From: Verrucomicrobiales bacterium
Lineage (GTDB): Bacteria; Verrucomicrobiota; Verrucomicrobiia; Limisphaerales; UBA9464
DNA length: 48,100 nt
Direction: 5' to 3'
Assembly: GCA_027488845.1 (NCBI GenBank)
Contig: JAIYBC010000061.1
Location: 1-48,100 of the forward strand
The notes beneath the pieces are model-generated. The model was not told where the DNA came from. It searched no databases and saw only the letters and a list, made by a program, of their open reading frames with translations. Each line of letters begins with the position of its first letter. Position 1 is the stretch's first letter. Both the position numbers and the translations under genes were made by a program. Positions 8,180 to 16,652 of the stretch are shown here, piece by piece.

Positions 8180-10114
8180 TCACCAGGTTCGGAAGGTGAG
8201 CACGGTGATCTCCCGGGGGCGGTGGATGAGGATCCGGTTGCCGATGGCCTCGATGCGCTGGGGGCTTCCCTTGCGGTGCCAGGTCCATTCGGTGGAGCCC
8301 TTGGCGGGATCCAGCCGGCTCAGGTGCAGCATCGAGCGGGCGGTGCCCTGGTTCATCGCCGCGGAGAGTTCGTCGAGCGCGCTGGTCCCGGCCCGCCAAC
8401 CGAACACGTAGGGGCCGCTCACGCTGGCGTGGTCGGCCACCCACTCGGCCTGCCACCGGACGGCTCCGGTCGCGGGATCCACCGACAGCAGCAGCGGCCG
8501 GACGTTCTTGCCGTCGTGGATGTCGTCGAGGTTCGCATCCTCGGGGCCGGCCGAGGTGGTGGCCACGTAGAGGGCGCCCGGCGCGGCGACGACCTCGCTG
8601 GCGCCGACGGTGGGCAATCGCCAGGCGGCTTCCCCGTTCCGGGGGCTGAGCGCGTGGACCGTCGTCCGGTCGAGCACGTAGATGCGTCCACCGGTCTCGA
8701 ACGCGGGTGGGGCACCGGAACCCGTGCCAAACGTGTCGAGGTGGCGTTGGGCGATGGAGCTTCCGAGGGCCGCCTGCCAGAGACGGTTCCCGCTGCGGTC
8801 GAAGGCGGTCACCTGTTTGCCGGCGAAGAGCAGGTCGACCGAGGCCAACGGCACATACAAGGGACGTCCTGACACGGTTCCCTTCCATGCGGCGCCACCG
8901 AACGGACGGGTCAGGGTGACCTCGTACCGGCTGAGGTCCTCCACGCCGCCGCCGGAGTTCCGTCGCAGGAAGTCCCCGGCGACCTCCCCGCTGTCCGCGG
9001 CCCGCAGGTTCTCCTTCTCCAAGGCCGTCCGCCCGGAATCTCCCTCGCCGGCCTTCCCGGTCGGCACGAGTGCCTGCTCCAGGAGACGCGCCTGCAGGAC
9101 GGTGTTTCCGACCGTCGCGATCACGAGCGGATCCGCCTTGGGGGAATCGTCGCCTTCGATCAACGGGCGGACGGGAATCCGCGGCGGCGTGAAGCGGTAG
9201 GTCTCCGCCTTGGCGGAGGCGAAGTCCACGCGGGTCAGGAACTGCGGTCCCAACGGGAACGGACGGGTCACCAGCAGCCAGCCGTTCGGGTCGACGGATT
9301 CCTCGAGGACGACGTCCGGAAGCGGGATCGAGGCACCGCGTTTGCCCGAGGCGAGGTCGAACTGGATCACGTTGGTCCCAAGCCGGATCCAGGCGGATTT
9401 GCCGGCGGTGTGCAGCGGGATCGCCTCGCCCTCGTAGTCGGTGTAGTCGGGGTTCTCGACCTCGTCGCTGTCCGGCACGCGGCGTCGTTCGTCGCGCTTC
9501 CGTCGTTCCGGCGCCTGGATCGCCACACCCCAGAACTCGGCGTCGGCGGCGAGACTCTTCACGGCCAGGCGTGTCGGAGTGAGGACGAGCAGGCGGTCTG
9601 CGTCGAGGAACCGGGCCGCCAGGAACGGCGCGGAGGAGGGGGCCTCCATCTGGACGAGGGCGCGCGGCTTCGAGCCCACCGTCGCGAACCAGATCCAGTA
9701 TCCCAACGCCGCCGTGACCGCGATGCCGGCGAGACGGAACCCGTGGCGGGCGAGGAAGCCGGGCGGCTTCGGTTCGACGCGCTCCCTCGCCGCGGCGGTC
9801 CGGGTTGATGCGGACGTTTCCGCCGGACGGGTGGAGAACGTCTCAACGGCCACTGCGTTGGCTGGGGCGGACACCGTCGGCGCGGGAACCGCTGCCGGGG
9901 ACTCGGGATGGCGTGCGATGCGCATCGACGGCTTCGGCGGCGGCGACGGCTGCGGGGAGACGGAGGCCGCTTGGGCGGCGATCTCGCGGTTGGCGGTCGC
10001 GGTCAGGTCGAGGCCGCACTCCGGGCAGGCCAACGCCATCGGCATCCGGCCGTCCTCGGGTTCCACGTCGAAGCCGATGCGGGTTCCGCAGGTGCAGTTG
10101 AACTTGAGGGTCAT
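8180..10114 (-). CDS. Membrane-anchored PQQ-like beta-propeller protein with N-terminal zinc ribbon
   Basis: Function unknown. The 644-residue product begins with a four-cysteine ribbon (CTCG near residue 8 and CPEC near residue 30). A proline/serine-rich linker and a single transmembrane segment (around FRLAGIAVTAALGYWIWFA) follow, then a long domain with repeated strand patterns and PQQ-enzyme-like blades such as RLWQAALGS, GRIYVLDRTTVHALSPRNGEAAW and LLSVDPATGAVRWQAEW. Such propellers commonly act as scaffolds or outer-surface binding modules. Zinc-ribbon-plus-membrane-helix proteins are frequent in Planctomycetes and Verrucomicrobia. The ATG at 10114 directly abuts a heptamer array, so no normal ribosome binding site is present. 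The prepilin gene lies upstream on the same strand. Confidence 0.78.
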   Translation of the reverse strand: MTLKFNCTCGTRIGFDVEPEDGRMPMALACPECGLDLTATANREIAAQAASVSPQPSPPPKPSMRIARHPESPAAVPAPTVSAPANAVAVETFSTRPAETSASTRTAAARERVEPKPPGFLARHGFRLAGIAVTAALGYWIWFATVGSKPRALVQMEAPSSAPFLAARFLDADRLLVLTPTRLAVKSLAADAEFWGVAIQAPERRKRDERRRVPDSDEVENPDYTDYEGEAIPLHTAGKSAWIRLGTNVIQFDLASGKRGASIPLPDVVLEESVDPNGWLLVTRPFPLGPQFLTRVDFASAKAETYRFTPPRIPVRPLIEGDDSPKADPLVIATVGNTVLQARLLEQALVPTGKAGEGDSGRTALEKENLRAADSGEVAGDFLRRNSGGGVEDLSRYEVTLTRPFGGAAWKGTVSGRPLYVPLASVDLLFAGKQVTAFDRSGNRLWQAALGSSIAQRHLDTFGTGSGAPPAFETGGRIYVLDRTTVHALSPRNGEAAWRLPTVGASEVVAAPGALYVATTSAGPEDANLDDIHDGKNVRPLLLSVDPATGAVRWQAEWVADHASVSGPYVFGWRAGTSALDELSAAMNQGTARSMLHLSRLDPAKGSTEWTWHRKGSPQRIEAIGNRILIHRPREITVLTFRTW

Positions 10115-10151
10115 GGGGAGCGGGGGAGCAGGGGAGCAGGGAGCGGAGAGC
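10115..10151 (-). repeat. 7/8-mer array (GGGGAGC words) at the start codon
   Basis: Five units of 7 or 8 bases (GGGGAGC, GGGGGAGC, AGGGGAGC, AGGGAGC, GGAGAGC on the plus strand) begin at the base next to the ATG of the propeller gene. On the mRNA this is a pyrimidine-rich leader. Confidence 0.8.
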
Positions 10152-10195
10152 CGGGGCCGAGAGGTGGCGATTTAGGGGAATTCGCGGCGGCTTGC

Positions 10196-10230
10196 TGGGA
10201 ATCGGGAATCGGGAATCGAGAATCACGAAT
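10196..10230 (+). repeat. Heptamer array, word CGGGAAT (5 units)
   Basis: TGGGAAT, CGGGAAT, CGGGAAT, CGAGAAT, CACGAAT, then CCC. The reverse complement of this word family occurs at 40651-40685. Confidence 0.88.
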
Positions 10231-10295
10231 CCCATGCGGCTTTGCGTTTTCGCGTGAGGTCGTTTCCTTGGGATATCGCCTTGTTCGTCGGGATT

Positions 10296-10916
10296 TCAGG
10301 GGACCGGATTCAGCACGACGGCTCCGGGCGGGACCTGGATCTCGAAGGCGGCCTTCGCGGGAGAGAACGTGGCGTGTCCGTCGACGAAGGTGACGATCCC
10401 ACCGAAGGCTCCGTGGTTGCTGCCGGGGCCTTGGTCCGTCTCCGAGAACAGGGCGGCGCCGACCGCCTTGGGGCGGGTGTCGACCTGGGCGTCCGAGAGC
10501 AGCCACTGCCCGGGACCGGCCGTGGACGTGATGCCGGCGGCGTAGGCGTAGTGGTTGCGGAACGTCCGCGAGGTGGCGGAGCCGCCGGTGAACGGATCGC
10601 GCGTGCGGCCGGGGCAGCGGAAGACGTCCACGCGCGAGGAGTAGCGGGGCACGAGCGCCTGGAAGACGGCGTCGGAATCGGCGGCGTCCTTGGCGGTGGG
10701 GAAGGGGCCTCCGAGTTCGTTGGCGGCGACGGTGAGGGCGAGGTGGACGAGCCGTTGGTTCTCGCGGCACTGCTGCTGTCGTTCCTTCTGGCGGTCCTTG
10801 CCGCCGATGCCGAACGACAGCGCGAAGAGGATCAGCAGGATCGCCAACGTGCACATCAGTTCGATCAACGTGAAACCGTGGCACCCCTGGCCTCGGCAGG
10901 TTGAACGCGTGGGCAT
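10296..10916 (-). CDS. Prepilin-type (type II pseudopilin-like) protein
   Basis: A 206-residue secreted or inner-membrane protein with a class III (prepilin) signal: a short basic leader, then G-FTLIELM with the glutamate at position 5 of the mature part, and a hydrophobic helix (CTLAILLILFALSFGIG). The C-terminal region has an H-x10-DGH pattern (NHGAFGGIVTFVDGHATF) like the H-X9-DG domain of prepilin-processing-associated proteins, which are numerous in Planctomycetes and Verrucomicrobia. Its specific role is unknown; it may be a minor pseudopilin or surface protein. ATG at 10916 was preferred over an upstream one at 10994, which lies inside the 118-bp repeat. It precedes the propeller gene on the same strand. 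Confidence 0.8.
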   Translation of the reverse strand: MPTRSTCRGQGCHGFTLIELMCTLAILLILFALSFGIGGKDRQKERQQQCRENQRLVHLALTVAANELGGPFPTAKDAADSDAVFQALVPRYSSRVDVFRCPGRTRDPFTGGSATSRTFRNHYAYAAGITSTAGPGQWLLSDAQVDTRPKAVGAALFSETDQGPGSNHGAFGGIVTFVDGHATFSPAKAAFEIQVPPGAVVLNPVP

Positions 10917-10985
10917 GGCGTGGATGGACGCCGACCCGGCCGCCGCCGTCAACGGCGTCCGGATCTTGATGGGAACGGAGGGTGA

Positions 10986-11103
10986 CTCACGCAAAGAACC
11001 GACCCCAACCGATTGGGGTGTTTTGCTGCAATGAAGCGGCAGTCACCAAACTGTTTACATTGTTCAACGAGTTCGGCGTAAGTCGCTCGCAATCAACGTA
11101 ACT
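10986..11103. repeat. Copy 2 of the 118-bp inverted repeat
   Basis: Reverse complement of 1-118 with one mismatch (GAGTT here against the complement of AAATC in copy 1). The 7-bp hairpin ACCCCAA/TTGGGGT (11002-11019), followed by GTTTT, reads towards vapBC. A second possible stem TGCTGC/GCGGCA follows. It lies between the divergent prepilin and vapB genes. Confidence 0.92.
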
Positions 11104-11172
11104 GTCTTCACTTCATTGGTAGACGCAAAGGCGCGGTCGAATGGCGGCGGTCGGCGGGCGTCGGTTTCGGAT

Positions 11173-11190
11173 AGACTAGTCTCAGACTAG
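11173..11190. promoter_or_regulatory. Palindromic operator candidate of vapBC
   Basis: Two overlapping palindromes: AGACTAGTCT (11173-11182) and CTAGTCT-C-AGACTAG (11176-11190). They lie 16 bases before the antitoxin start. Type II antitoxins usually repress their own operon at such sites. Confidence 0.65.
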
Positions 11191-11205
11191 ATCTAATTTG
11201 GGTTC

Positions 11206-11457
11206 ATGAACGCCCTGTCCGTTTCGGTGCCGCTCACCGAGGCCAAGAGCAAGTTGTCGGAGTTGGTGGACCGGGTCAGCCGGGGTGAGGAGTTCGTCAT
11301 CACGCGGCATGACAGGGAGATCGCACGGCTTGTGTCCGTGAAGCGGTCGCCCCTTTCCGATGTCGGGGATGCCGTCGTCCAGATGCGGGCCGGCCGGGCC
11401 GTTCGGAAGGCCACCGCGGAAGAGCTCCGCGCGTGGAAGTCGGAGGGCCGCCGGTGA
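11206..11457 (+). CDS. Type II antitoxin, Phd/YefM family
   Basis: An 83-residue antitoxin that should bind and neutralise the PIN-domain toxin encoded next to it and repress the operon. It begins with the typical Phd/YefM DNA-binding segment (VPLTEAKSKLSELVDRVSRGEEFVITRHDREIARLVS) and ends with a charged tail expected to wrap the toxin (ATAEELRAWKSEGRR-like). The stop overlaps the toxin start (GTGA, 11454-11457), giving tight translational coupling. The palindrome just upstream is the likely operator. Confidence 0.88.
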   Translation: MNALSVSVPLTEAKSKLSELVDRVSRGEEFVITRHDREIARLVSVKRSPLSDVGDAVVQMRAGRAVRKATAEELRAWKSEGRR

Positions 11458-11882
11458 GCGCCCCGTTCGTCCTCGACTGCTCGGTGACCATGGCCTGGTT
11501 CTTCGCGGACGAGGCGACTCCGGCCGTCGACGCGTTGCTCGACCGACTGAGCGGCGGGGGACGGGCCCTGGTTCCGCGTCATTGGTTTCTCGAGGTGGGC
11601 AACACGCTCCTCATGGGGGAGAGGCGGAAGCGCTGTTCCGAGGCTGAGGCGGCGAACTTCCTCGGGATCCTGCGGGCTTTGGCCATCGACGTGGACCCGG
11701 AGGCCGAATCCCAGGCCGCGTCGGCAGCCCATGGTCTCGCCCGCAGCCATAGGTTGACCCTGTATGACGCCGCCTACCTGGAACTCGCCATGCGGGCCAG
11801 CTTGCCGCTCGCGACGCTCGACACGGAACTCCGGACCGCGGCGAAGAAGGCCGGTGTGAAGTGCCTGCCGGAACGGATCTGA
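11454..11882 (+). CDS. vapC: PIN-domain ribonuclease toxin, VapC family
   Basis: A 142-residue PIN-domain protein, the usual VapC length, presumably an RNase inhibited by the upstream antitoxin. The acidic active-site residues are visible: D in FVLDCSVTMAWFF, E in HWFLEVGNTLL, D in LTLYDAAYLELA and D in LATLDTEL. The GTG at 11454 is chosen because GGAGG lies 7 bases before it and it overlaps the antitoxin stop. The cellular RNA target cannot be inferred. Confidence 0.9.
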   Translation: MSAPFVLDCSVTMAWFFADEATPAVDALLDRLSGGGRALVPRHWFLEVGNTLLMGERRKRCSEAEAANFLGILRALAIDVDPEAESQAASAAHGLARSHRLTLYDAAYLELAMRASLPLATLDTELRTAAKKAGVKCLPERI

Positions 11883-12036
11883 TTCCCGGCACGTTCCTTT
11901 CCGGTTGGGCGGTGACAGGGATTTCCATGGATCCCTTGGCTTCCCAATCCGCCCTCGCCGTTTGCCGGGTTCCAGATTTTCGACAAATCCGGCTTGCCAT
12001 GGAGGACGGGAGATCGTTTCAATCCGCCTCCCGCGT

Positions 12037-12112
12037 GGCTGGGTAGCTCAGTTGGTAGAGCATGCGACTGAAAATCGCAGTGTCGCCGGTTCGATTCCGG
12101 CCCCAGCCACCA
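12037..12112 (+). tRNA. tRNA-Phe (GAA)
   Basis: A 76-base cloverleaf: acceptor GGCTGGG/CCCAGCC, D-loop GCTCAGTTGGTAGAGC, anticodon stem around CTGAAAA giving anticodon GAA, T stem GCCGG/CCGGC with loop TTCGATT, discriminator A, and an encoded CCA. Confidence 0.97.
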
Positions 12113-12270
12113 CGGTTTCTTCCCTTCTCCTTCCTTCCGCGGTTTTCGCATCCCGGGAGTTCTGCTGGCCCTGCTCTTCACCGTGTCATTTACCAGGGGT
12201 GGTTTGTCTTCCGCGAGACGATGGGAATGGAGAGTGGGATCAACCGCAGCCTGGCGGCCGCGGCTACGGA

Positions 12271-12714
12271 TCACGGATCGGACGGCGGGTAACCGAAGCG
12301 CAGGGCCTCGCCGAACAACGGACGGGTACGTGGATCGGAGTAGGGTCCGCGGACGGGTCGCCCTGGGCCGTCCGCCCGCTCAGGCCACGTGAACAGCACG
12401 GCTTCGAAGTCCGCGATCCTGCCGTCGTCGGACACCTTCAGGCCTTCGGTCAGCAATCGGGATCGGTGATGTCGCAGGCCCTCCGCGGTGGGCTGTCGGA
12501 TCTTCCCGCCGGTTCCGACCACGCGGTGCCAGGGGATCACCGCGGATTCCTCCGGCGTCAGTCGGGCCATGACGAAGGCCACGTGGCGTGGCGTGACCTG
12601 GAGGTGGTTTCCGATGGCGCCGTAGGTCGTCACGCGGCCCTTGGGAACGGCCATGGCCGCGGCCTTCACCTCCGCCGTGATCCGTGCAAAGGCGAGGGAA
12701 GGGGACTTGGCCAT
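12271..12714 (-). CDS. Alkyltransferase-like protein (ATL; Trp in place of catalytic Cys)
   Basis: A 147-residue homologue of the DNA-binding domain of O6-alkylguanine-DNA methyltransferase. The methyl-acceptor motif PCHRV is replaced by IPWHRVVG, so it cannot remove alkyl groups. ATL proteins bind O6-alkylguanine and hand the lesion to nucleotide excision repair. Other conserved parts are VPKGRVTTYGAIG (helix and tyrosine of the base-flipping site) and ARLTPEESAVIPWHRV. The C-terminal extension is rich in proline and arginine. It lies 25 bases downstream of ftsK on the same strand. Confidence 0.85.
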   Translation of the reverse strand: MAKSPSLAFARITAEVKAAAMAVPKGRVTTYGAIGNHLQVTPRHVAFVMARLTPEESAVIPWHRVVGTGGKIRQPTAEGLRHHRSRLLTEGLKVSDDGRIADFEAVLFTWPERADGPGRPVRGPYSDPRTRPLFGEALRFGYPPSDP

Positions 12715-12739
12715 GGTGCCTTCTCCGTCCCGACGGGCC

Positions 12740-15553
12740 TCACGCCAAACCCTGGCCGCGGCCGTCGTAGCCGCTGCCGTCGAGGTCGAGCAGGATGTCG
12801 CGGGGTTCCGCGCCCTTGCTGGGGCCGACGATCCCGCGGTCCTCGAGTTCGTCCATCATGCGCGAGGCGCGTCCGTAGCCGAGCTTCAGGCGGCGCTGGA
12901 GGAGCGACACGCTGGCCTTCTTCTCGGAGCGGATCACGTCGATGCACTTCTGGATCAGGTCCTCGTCCTCGCTGCTGGTCTGGTCGTCGGGATCCAGCGA
13001 CATCGACCCCATGCTGCTCGGCGCCTTCTGGAGCGCCTGGTGGATCTCCACCTCGTAGCTGGGCTTGCCCTGTTGGGCGATGTGGCCGACGACGCCCTCG
13101 ATCTCCTGGTCGGTGATGAGCGCGCCCTGGGCGCGGATGAGCCGGCCGGAACCGGGGGGCAGGTAGAGCATGTCGCCCTTGCCCAGCAGCTTGTCGGCGC
13201 CCATCTGGTCGAGAATGGTCCGCGAATCGACCTTGGCGGCGACCTGGAAGGCGATGCGCGCCGGGATGTTGGCCTTGATGACGCCGGTGATGACGTCCAC
13301 GGATGGACGCTGGGTGGCGACGATGCAGTGGATGCCGGCGGCGCGGGCCATCTGGGTGATGCGGGCGATGGCCATCTCGACGTCGGCGGGCGCGACGAGC
13401 ATGAGGTCCGCGAGCTCGTCGATGATGACGACGATGTAGGAGAGCTTCTCGGGGATGATGATGTCCTCGTCGCGGGGAACGACGATCTGTTCGTCGACCT
13501 CGACCGCGAAGCCGTCGGCGCCGGGTTCCACCTTCTCCTTGCGGGCGGTGAGGGGCAGTTCGGGTTCCTTCTGCGGCAGGGGCTTGTCCTTGGGGCGTTC
13601 GTTGAAGGCCTTGATGTTTCGGACGCCGACGCGGGCGAAGATCTGGTAGCGCTTCTCCATCTCGTTCACCACCCAGCGAAGGGCGAGGATGACCTTCTTG
13701 GGGTCGGTGACGACGGGGACGACGAGGTGGGGCAGGGAGTTGTAGGTCTGCAGCTCGACCACCTTGGGGTCGATCATGACGAAGCGGAGCTGGTCCGGGG
13801 TGAACTTGAACAGCAGGGACGCGATGATGGTGTTGATGCAGACCGACTTCCCGGAGCCGGTGGAACCGGCGATGAGCACGTGGGGCATCTCCGCCAGGTC
13901 GGCGATGATGGGGTGGCCGTAGACGTCCTTGCCGAGCGCGAGCGGGATGCGGGCCTTGGAATTCTGCCATTCGGGCGATTCCAGGAGGTCGCGCATGATG
14001 ACCTTGGTCTTCACCGCGTTGGGGACCTCGACGCCGACGGAGGACTTGCCGGGGACCGGGGCGAGGATGTTGAGGCGTTCGGCCTTGAGGGCGGCGGCGA
14101 TGTTGTTGGTGAGGCCGGCGATCTTCTCGAGCTTCACGCCGGGGGCCGGATGCAGCTCGTAGCGGGTGATGGTGGGGCCCTTGGTGATGTCGCCGGGGGC
14201 GACCTCGATGCCGAACTGGGCCAGCGTCTGCACCATGAGGCGCGCGTTGGCCATGAGCTCCTCCTTGGTCTCGGTGGGCTTCACCGTGAGGTCGGGCTGG
14301 TTGAGCAGCACGAGGCCGGGAAGCTGGTAGTCGCCGATCATCGGCGTGCTGGCGACGGTGATGGGCTTGTTGCGGCGCGGCTGCATCGCCACGCGGGGAC
14401 GCGGCAGCGGCAGCTCGTCGGCGGGCGTCTCCGCGGGAAGCGCGGCGTCCTCCGGAGGCGCATCGGCGTCGGATTCGCCGGCGGTGTTCCAGGGAGGTGC
14501 GTCGTCGTCGGGGTCGGAGGGGCCGCCCTCGGGCGCGCCGGGAGCGGCGAGTTCGGGGTTCCGGCCGAGGATGGCCTCGGTCGGGGACTTCGGCTTCCGG
14601 GACTTCGGTTCGGCGGGAACGTTGGCGGCGACCGGGGTGGCGATCTCGTCGGCCTTGATCACGTCGCCGGTCTTCATGACCTGCGGTTCGCGCTGCTGGG
14701 GCACGCTGAGGTCGCGGATGGTGGGTTCCGGGAAGGGCTTGAGGTCGGCGCCGACGGCGGCGGGGACGGGCGTCGCCGGGGCTTCGTCCGGTGTGTTGGG
14801 CGCCGCGGATTTCGACTTGGTGGCCTTGGCCGGCTTCGCGGCGGGTTCCGGGGTGGAGGACTCGGCCTCCTCCTGTCGGGCGAGTTCTCGGGCGCGCTTC
14901 TCGAGGGCCTTGGCGCGTTTGGCGAGGGCGGCCTCCTCGGCGGCGAGCACCTCGTCGGGGGACTTGGGTTCCCGGTGGAAGGCGCTGCGGATCCAGCCGA
15001 GCAGCTGGTAGTCGGTGAGGAAGAGCAGGCTCAGGAGGTAGAGGACGACATAGACGAAGCCGGCGCCGACGCGGCCGAGGGCGAACTCGATGCCGCGGTC
15101 GTTGATGAGGTGGCCGAGCATCCCGCCCGGACCGGGGCCGGTGTCGCGACGGGCGTTGAGGCCGGGGATCCACTTCTCGCACATGGCGAGCACGCCGATG
15201 CAGGCCACGAGCAGGCCGAAGGACGCGGCGAAGGAGCGCCAGTTGCGGAGGTAGATGAGCGAGGGGACGAAGCTGGCGACGCCGAATCCGACCATGAGGA
15301 CGGGGACGATCCAGGCGCCGACGCCGACGTAGAGCAGGAACTGGTAGGCGACCCAGGCGCCGACCCGGCCGGCGAGGTTGTGCACCGCGCGGTTGGGCTC
15401 GGTGGTGTTCTGGGCCAGGTCGAGCCGGTCGTAGGAGAACAGGGCCGCGAACAGCACCAGGGCGACCCCGATGAGGATCAATCCCCAGAAGTCCGCCCAC
15501 ACACGAGACCTGCTGCTGTTGACCGTCGAGTCTTTGGCCGCCACGGGAGCCAA
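12740..15553 (-). CDS. ftsK: DNA translocase FtsK/SpoIIIE
   Basis: A septal DNA pump that segregates the chromosome terminus during division. The 937-residue product has an N-terminal domain with about four transmembrane helices (residues 20-180), a long acidic/proline-rich linker, and a motor domain. The motor has Walker A AGSTGSGKS, Walker B VVIIDELADLM and the downstream block IVATQRPSVDVITG...KVDSRTILDQMGADKLLGKGDML. A C-terminal gamma winged helix reads the DNA polarity signal (LLQRRLKLGYGRASRMMDELEDRGIVGP). Length and order match standard FtsK. It is followed by the ATL gene. Confidence 0.96.
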   Translation of the reverse strand: MAPVAAKDSTVNSSRSRVWADFWGLILIGVALVLFAALFSYDRLDLAQNTTEPNRAVHNLAGRVGAWVAYQFLLYVGVGAWIVPVLMVGFGVASFVPSLIYLRNWRSFAASFGLLVACIGVLAMCEKWIPGLNARRDTGPGPGGMLGHLINDRGIEFALGRVGAGFVYVVLYLLSLLFLTDYQLLGWIRSAFHREPKSPDEVLAAEEAALAKRAKALEKRARELARQEEAESSTPEPAAKPAKATKSKSAAPNTPDEAPATPVPAAVGADLKPFPEPTIRDLSVPQQREPQVMKTGDVIKADEIATPVAANVPAEPKSRKPKSPTEAILGRNPELAAPGAPEGGPSDPDDDAPPWNTAGESDADAPPEDAALPAETPADELPLPRPRVAMQPRRNKPITVASTPMIGDYQLPGLVLLNQPDLTVKPTETKEELMANARLMVQTLAQFGIEVAPGDITKGPTITRYELHPAPGVKLEKIAGLTNNIAAALKAERLNILAPVPGKSSVGVEVPNAVKTKVIMRDLLESPEWQNSKARIPLALGKDVYGHPIIADLAEMPHVLIAGSTGSGKSVCINTIIASLLFKFTPDQLRFVMIDPKVVELQTYNSLPHLVVPVVTDPKKVILALRWVVNEMEKRYQIFARVGVRNIKAFNERPKDKPLPQKEPELPLTARKEKVEPGADGFAVEVDEQIVVPRDEDIIIPEKLSYIVVIIDELADLMLVAPADVEMAIARITQMARAAGIHCIVATQRPSVDVITGVIKANIPARIAFQVAAKVDSRTILDQMGADKLLGKGDMLYLPPGSGRLIRAQGALITDQEIEGVVGHIAQQGKPSYEVEIHQALQKAPSSMGSMSLDPDDQTSSEDEDLIQKCIDVIRSEKKASVSLLQRRLKLGYGRASRMMDELEDRGIVGPSKGAEPRDILLDLDGSGYDGRGQGLA

Positions 15554-15655
15554 TCTACGGACCGTGGGAAGAAGCGGGCAAGCGGGTAAGGGCTGGAATT
15601 CGGTCCCGGGATCCCATCGGCGGTGGGAGTCCGCGTCCCGGGAACCCCCTGTGGT

Positions 15656-16483
15656 TCAGGGATTCCGGGCGGATTTGGCCAAGGCGCGGGCCTCGACGAG
15701 GCCGCCGAGGGCGTGGGCGACGCCACCGCGGGCGCCGTGCCAGTCGACGCGTCCGAGGAGCAGCAGGACGAGCAGCTTGAGGGATCGCACGACCACGCCG
15801 CCGAGGGTGGGTTGGTGGGGTTGGATGAGACGGGCGGCGGCGCGGTGGTCGACCCGGCCCTTGCGGTAGAAGGCGCGGGTGGGGCGGCGGCTGATGTAGC
15901 GGACCTGTGCGGCGTGGACCGCGGCGACCGTCTCGCCGGCGCGGAGCGCCTGGATGTACCACAGCAGGTCCTCGCCGCCGCCGATCTGCTCGTCGAAGGG
16001 GCGTCCCACCCAGGCGTCCCTGCGGTAGAGGGCGTTGGGATTGCCGGCGCCGAAACCGAATCCGCGGGCCAGCTCGTCGCCGACGAAGAAGGTGATCCCG
16101 GCCGGAAGCGGCGCGCCGAACTCGCCGACGATCGGTCCGACCGCGGCGGTGACCGTGTCGGGGAAGCGGGCGATGGCCTGCCGGTAGGTGGCGAGGAACC
16201 CCTTGGCGGCGGGGACGGTGTGGGAACTCAGGCTGAGGACCCAAGGCCGGCCCGCGGCGCGGAAACCGACGTTCAGCGAGCGGCCGTAGGTGAACTCCTG
16301 TGCCGCGATGGGAACGATCCGGGCGCCGTGTTTCCGGGCGATCTCGAGGGTTCCATCGGTGGAGCCTGAATCCACGACCACGAGTTCGTCGTTTTCCCCC
16401 AGGTCGAGCGCCCCGAGCACCGCGCCGAGGGTGGCGGCGGAGTCCAGGGTGCGGATGACGAGGCTGAGGGACGGCTTGGACAT
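15656..16483 (-). CDS. Family 2 glycosyltransferase
   Basis: A 275-residue GT-A fold glycosyltransferase, substrate unknown. The N-terminus LSLVIRTLDSAATLGAVL is the nucleotide-binding strand-helix. ELVVVDSGSTDGT holds the first acidic motif, and the metal-binding and base motifs are probably in LSLSSHTVP and GGGEDLLWYIQALRAG (ED-x-W). It resembles enzymes that add sugars to polysaccharide or lipid-linked precursors. ATG at 16483 gives the natural start MSKPSLSL. It is divergent from the conserved gene at 16653. Confidence 0.85.
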   Translation of the reverse strand: MSKPSLSLVIRTLDSAATLGAVLGALDLGENDELVVVDSGSTDGTLEIARKHGARIVPIAAQEFTYGRSLNVGFRAAGRPWVLSLSSHTVPAAKGFLATYRQAIARFPDTVTAAVGPIVGEFGAPLPAGITFFVGDELARGFGFGAGNPNALYRRDAWVGRPFDEQIGGGEDLLWYIQALRAGETVAAVHAAQVRYISRRPTRAFYRKGRVDHRAAARLIQPHQPTLGGVVVRSLKLLVLLLLGRVDWHGARGGVAHALGGLVEARALAKSARNP

Positions 16484-16599
16484 GGTCCTTGGTCGCGGGA
16501 GTGAAGCAGGTCGCGGGAGGCCCGGAAAGCCTGCGGGCCCGGCAAAGGGATTCAAGGGGACCGTGTGGAAGGACGATGGGAATGAGGTGTTGTGCGGTC

Positions 16600-16627
16600 T
16601 TCCCGTCGGGGTTGCGCCCGGCGGGAA
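16600..16627. promoter_or_regulatory. Two-part inverted repeat upstream of the 480-residue protein
   Basis: TTCCCG-T-CGGG-GTTGCG-CCCG-G-CGGGAA forms a stem of 6 plus 4 base pairs interrupted by one mismatch. It ends 25 bases before ATG 16653. It could be an operator or a leader hairpin. Confidence 0.45.
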
Positions 16628-16652
16628 ACCGGCTTTCATACCAGCGCCTGCC

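Noticed and set aside
119-10985. Composite transposon bounded by the 118-bp inverted pair
   Set aside because: No transposase or recombinase lies inside or beside the repeats, and the enclosed genes are core functions. Only an inverted repeat pair is supported.
11002-11024. Terminator serving a plus-strand gene before vapB
   Set aside because: No plus-strand gene ends there. The hairpin belongs to the repeated sequence, and its T-run is interrupted.
12641-15589. A very long open frame on the plus strand opposite ftsK
   Set aside because: It is antisense to a well-identified gene, its product is a low-complexity G/D/V-rich chain, and such mirror frames are expected in GC-rich codon use.
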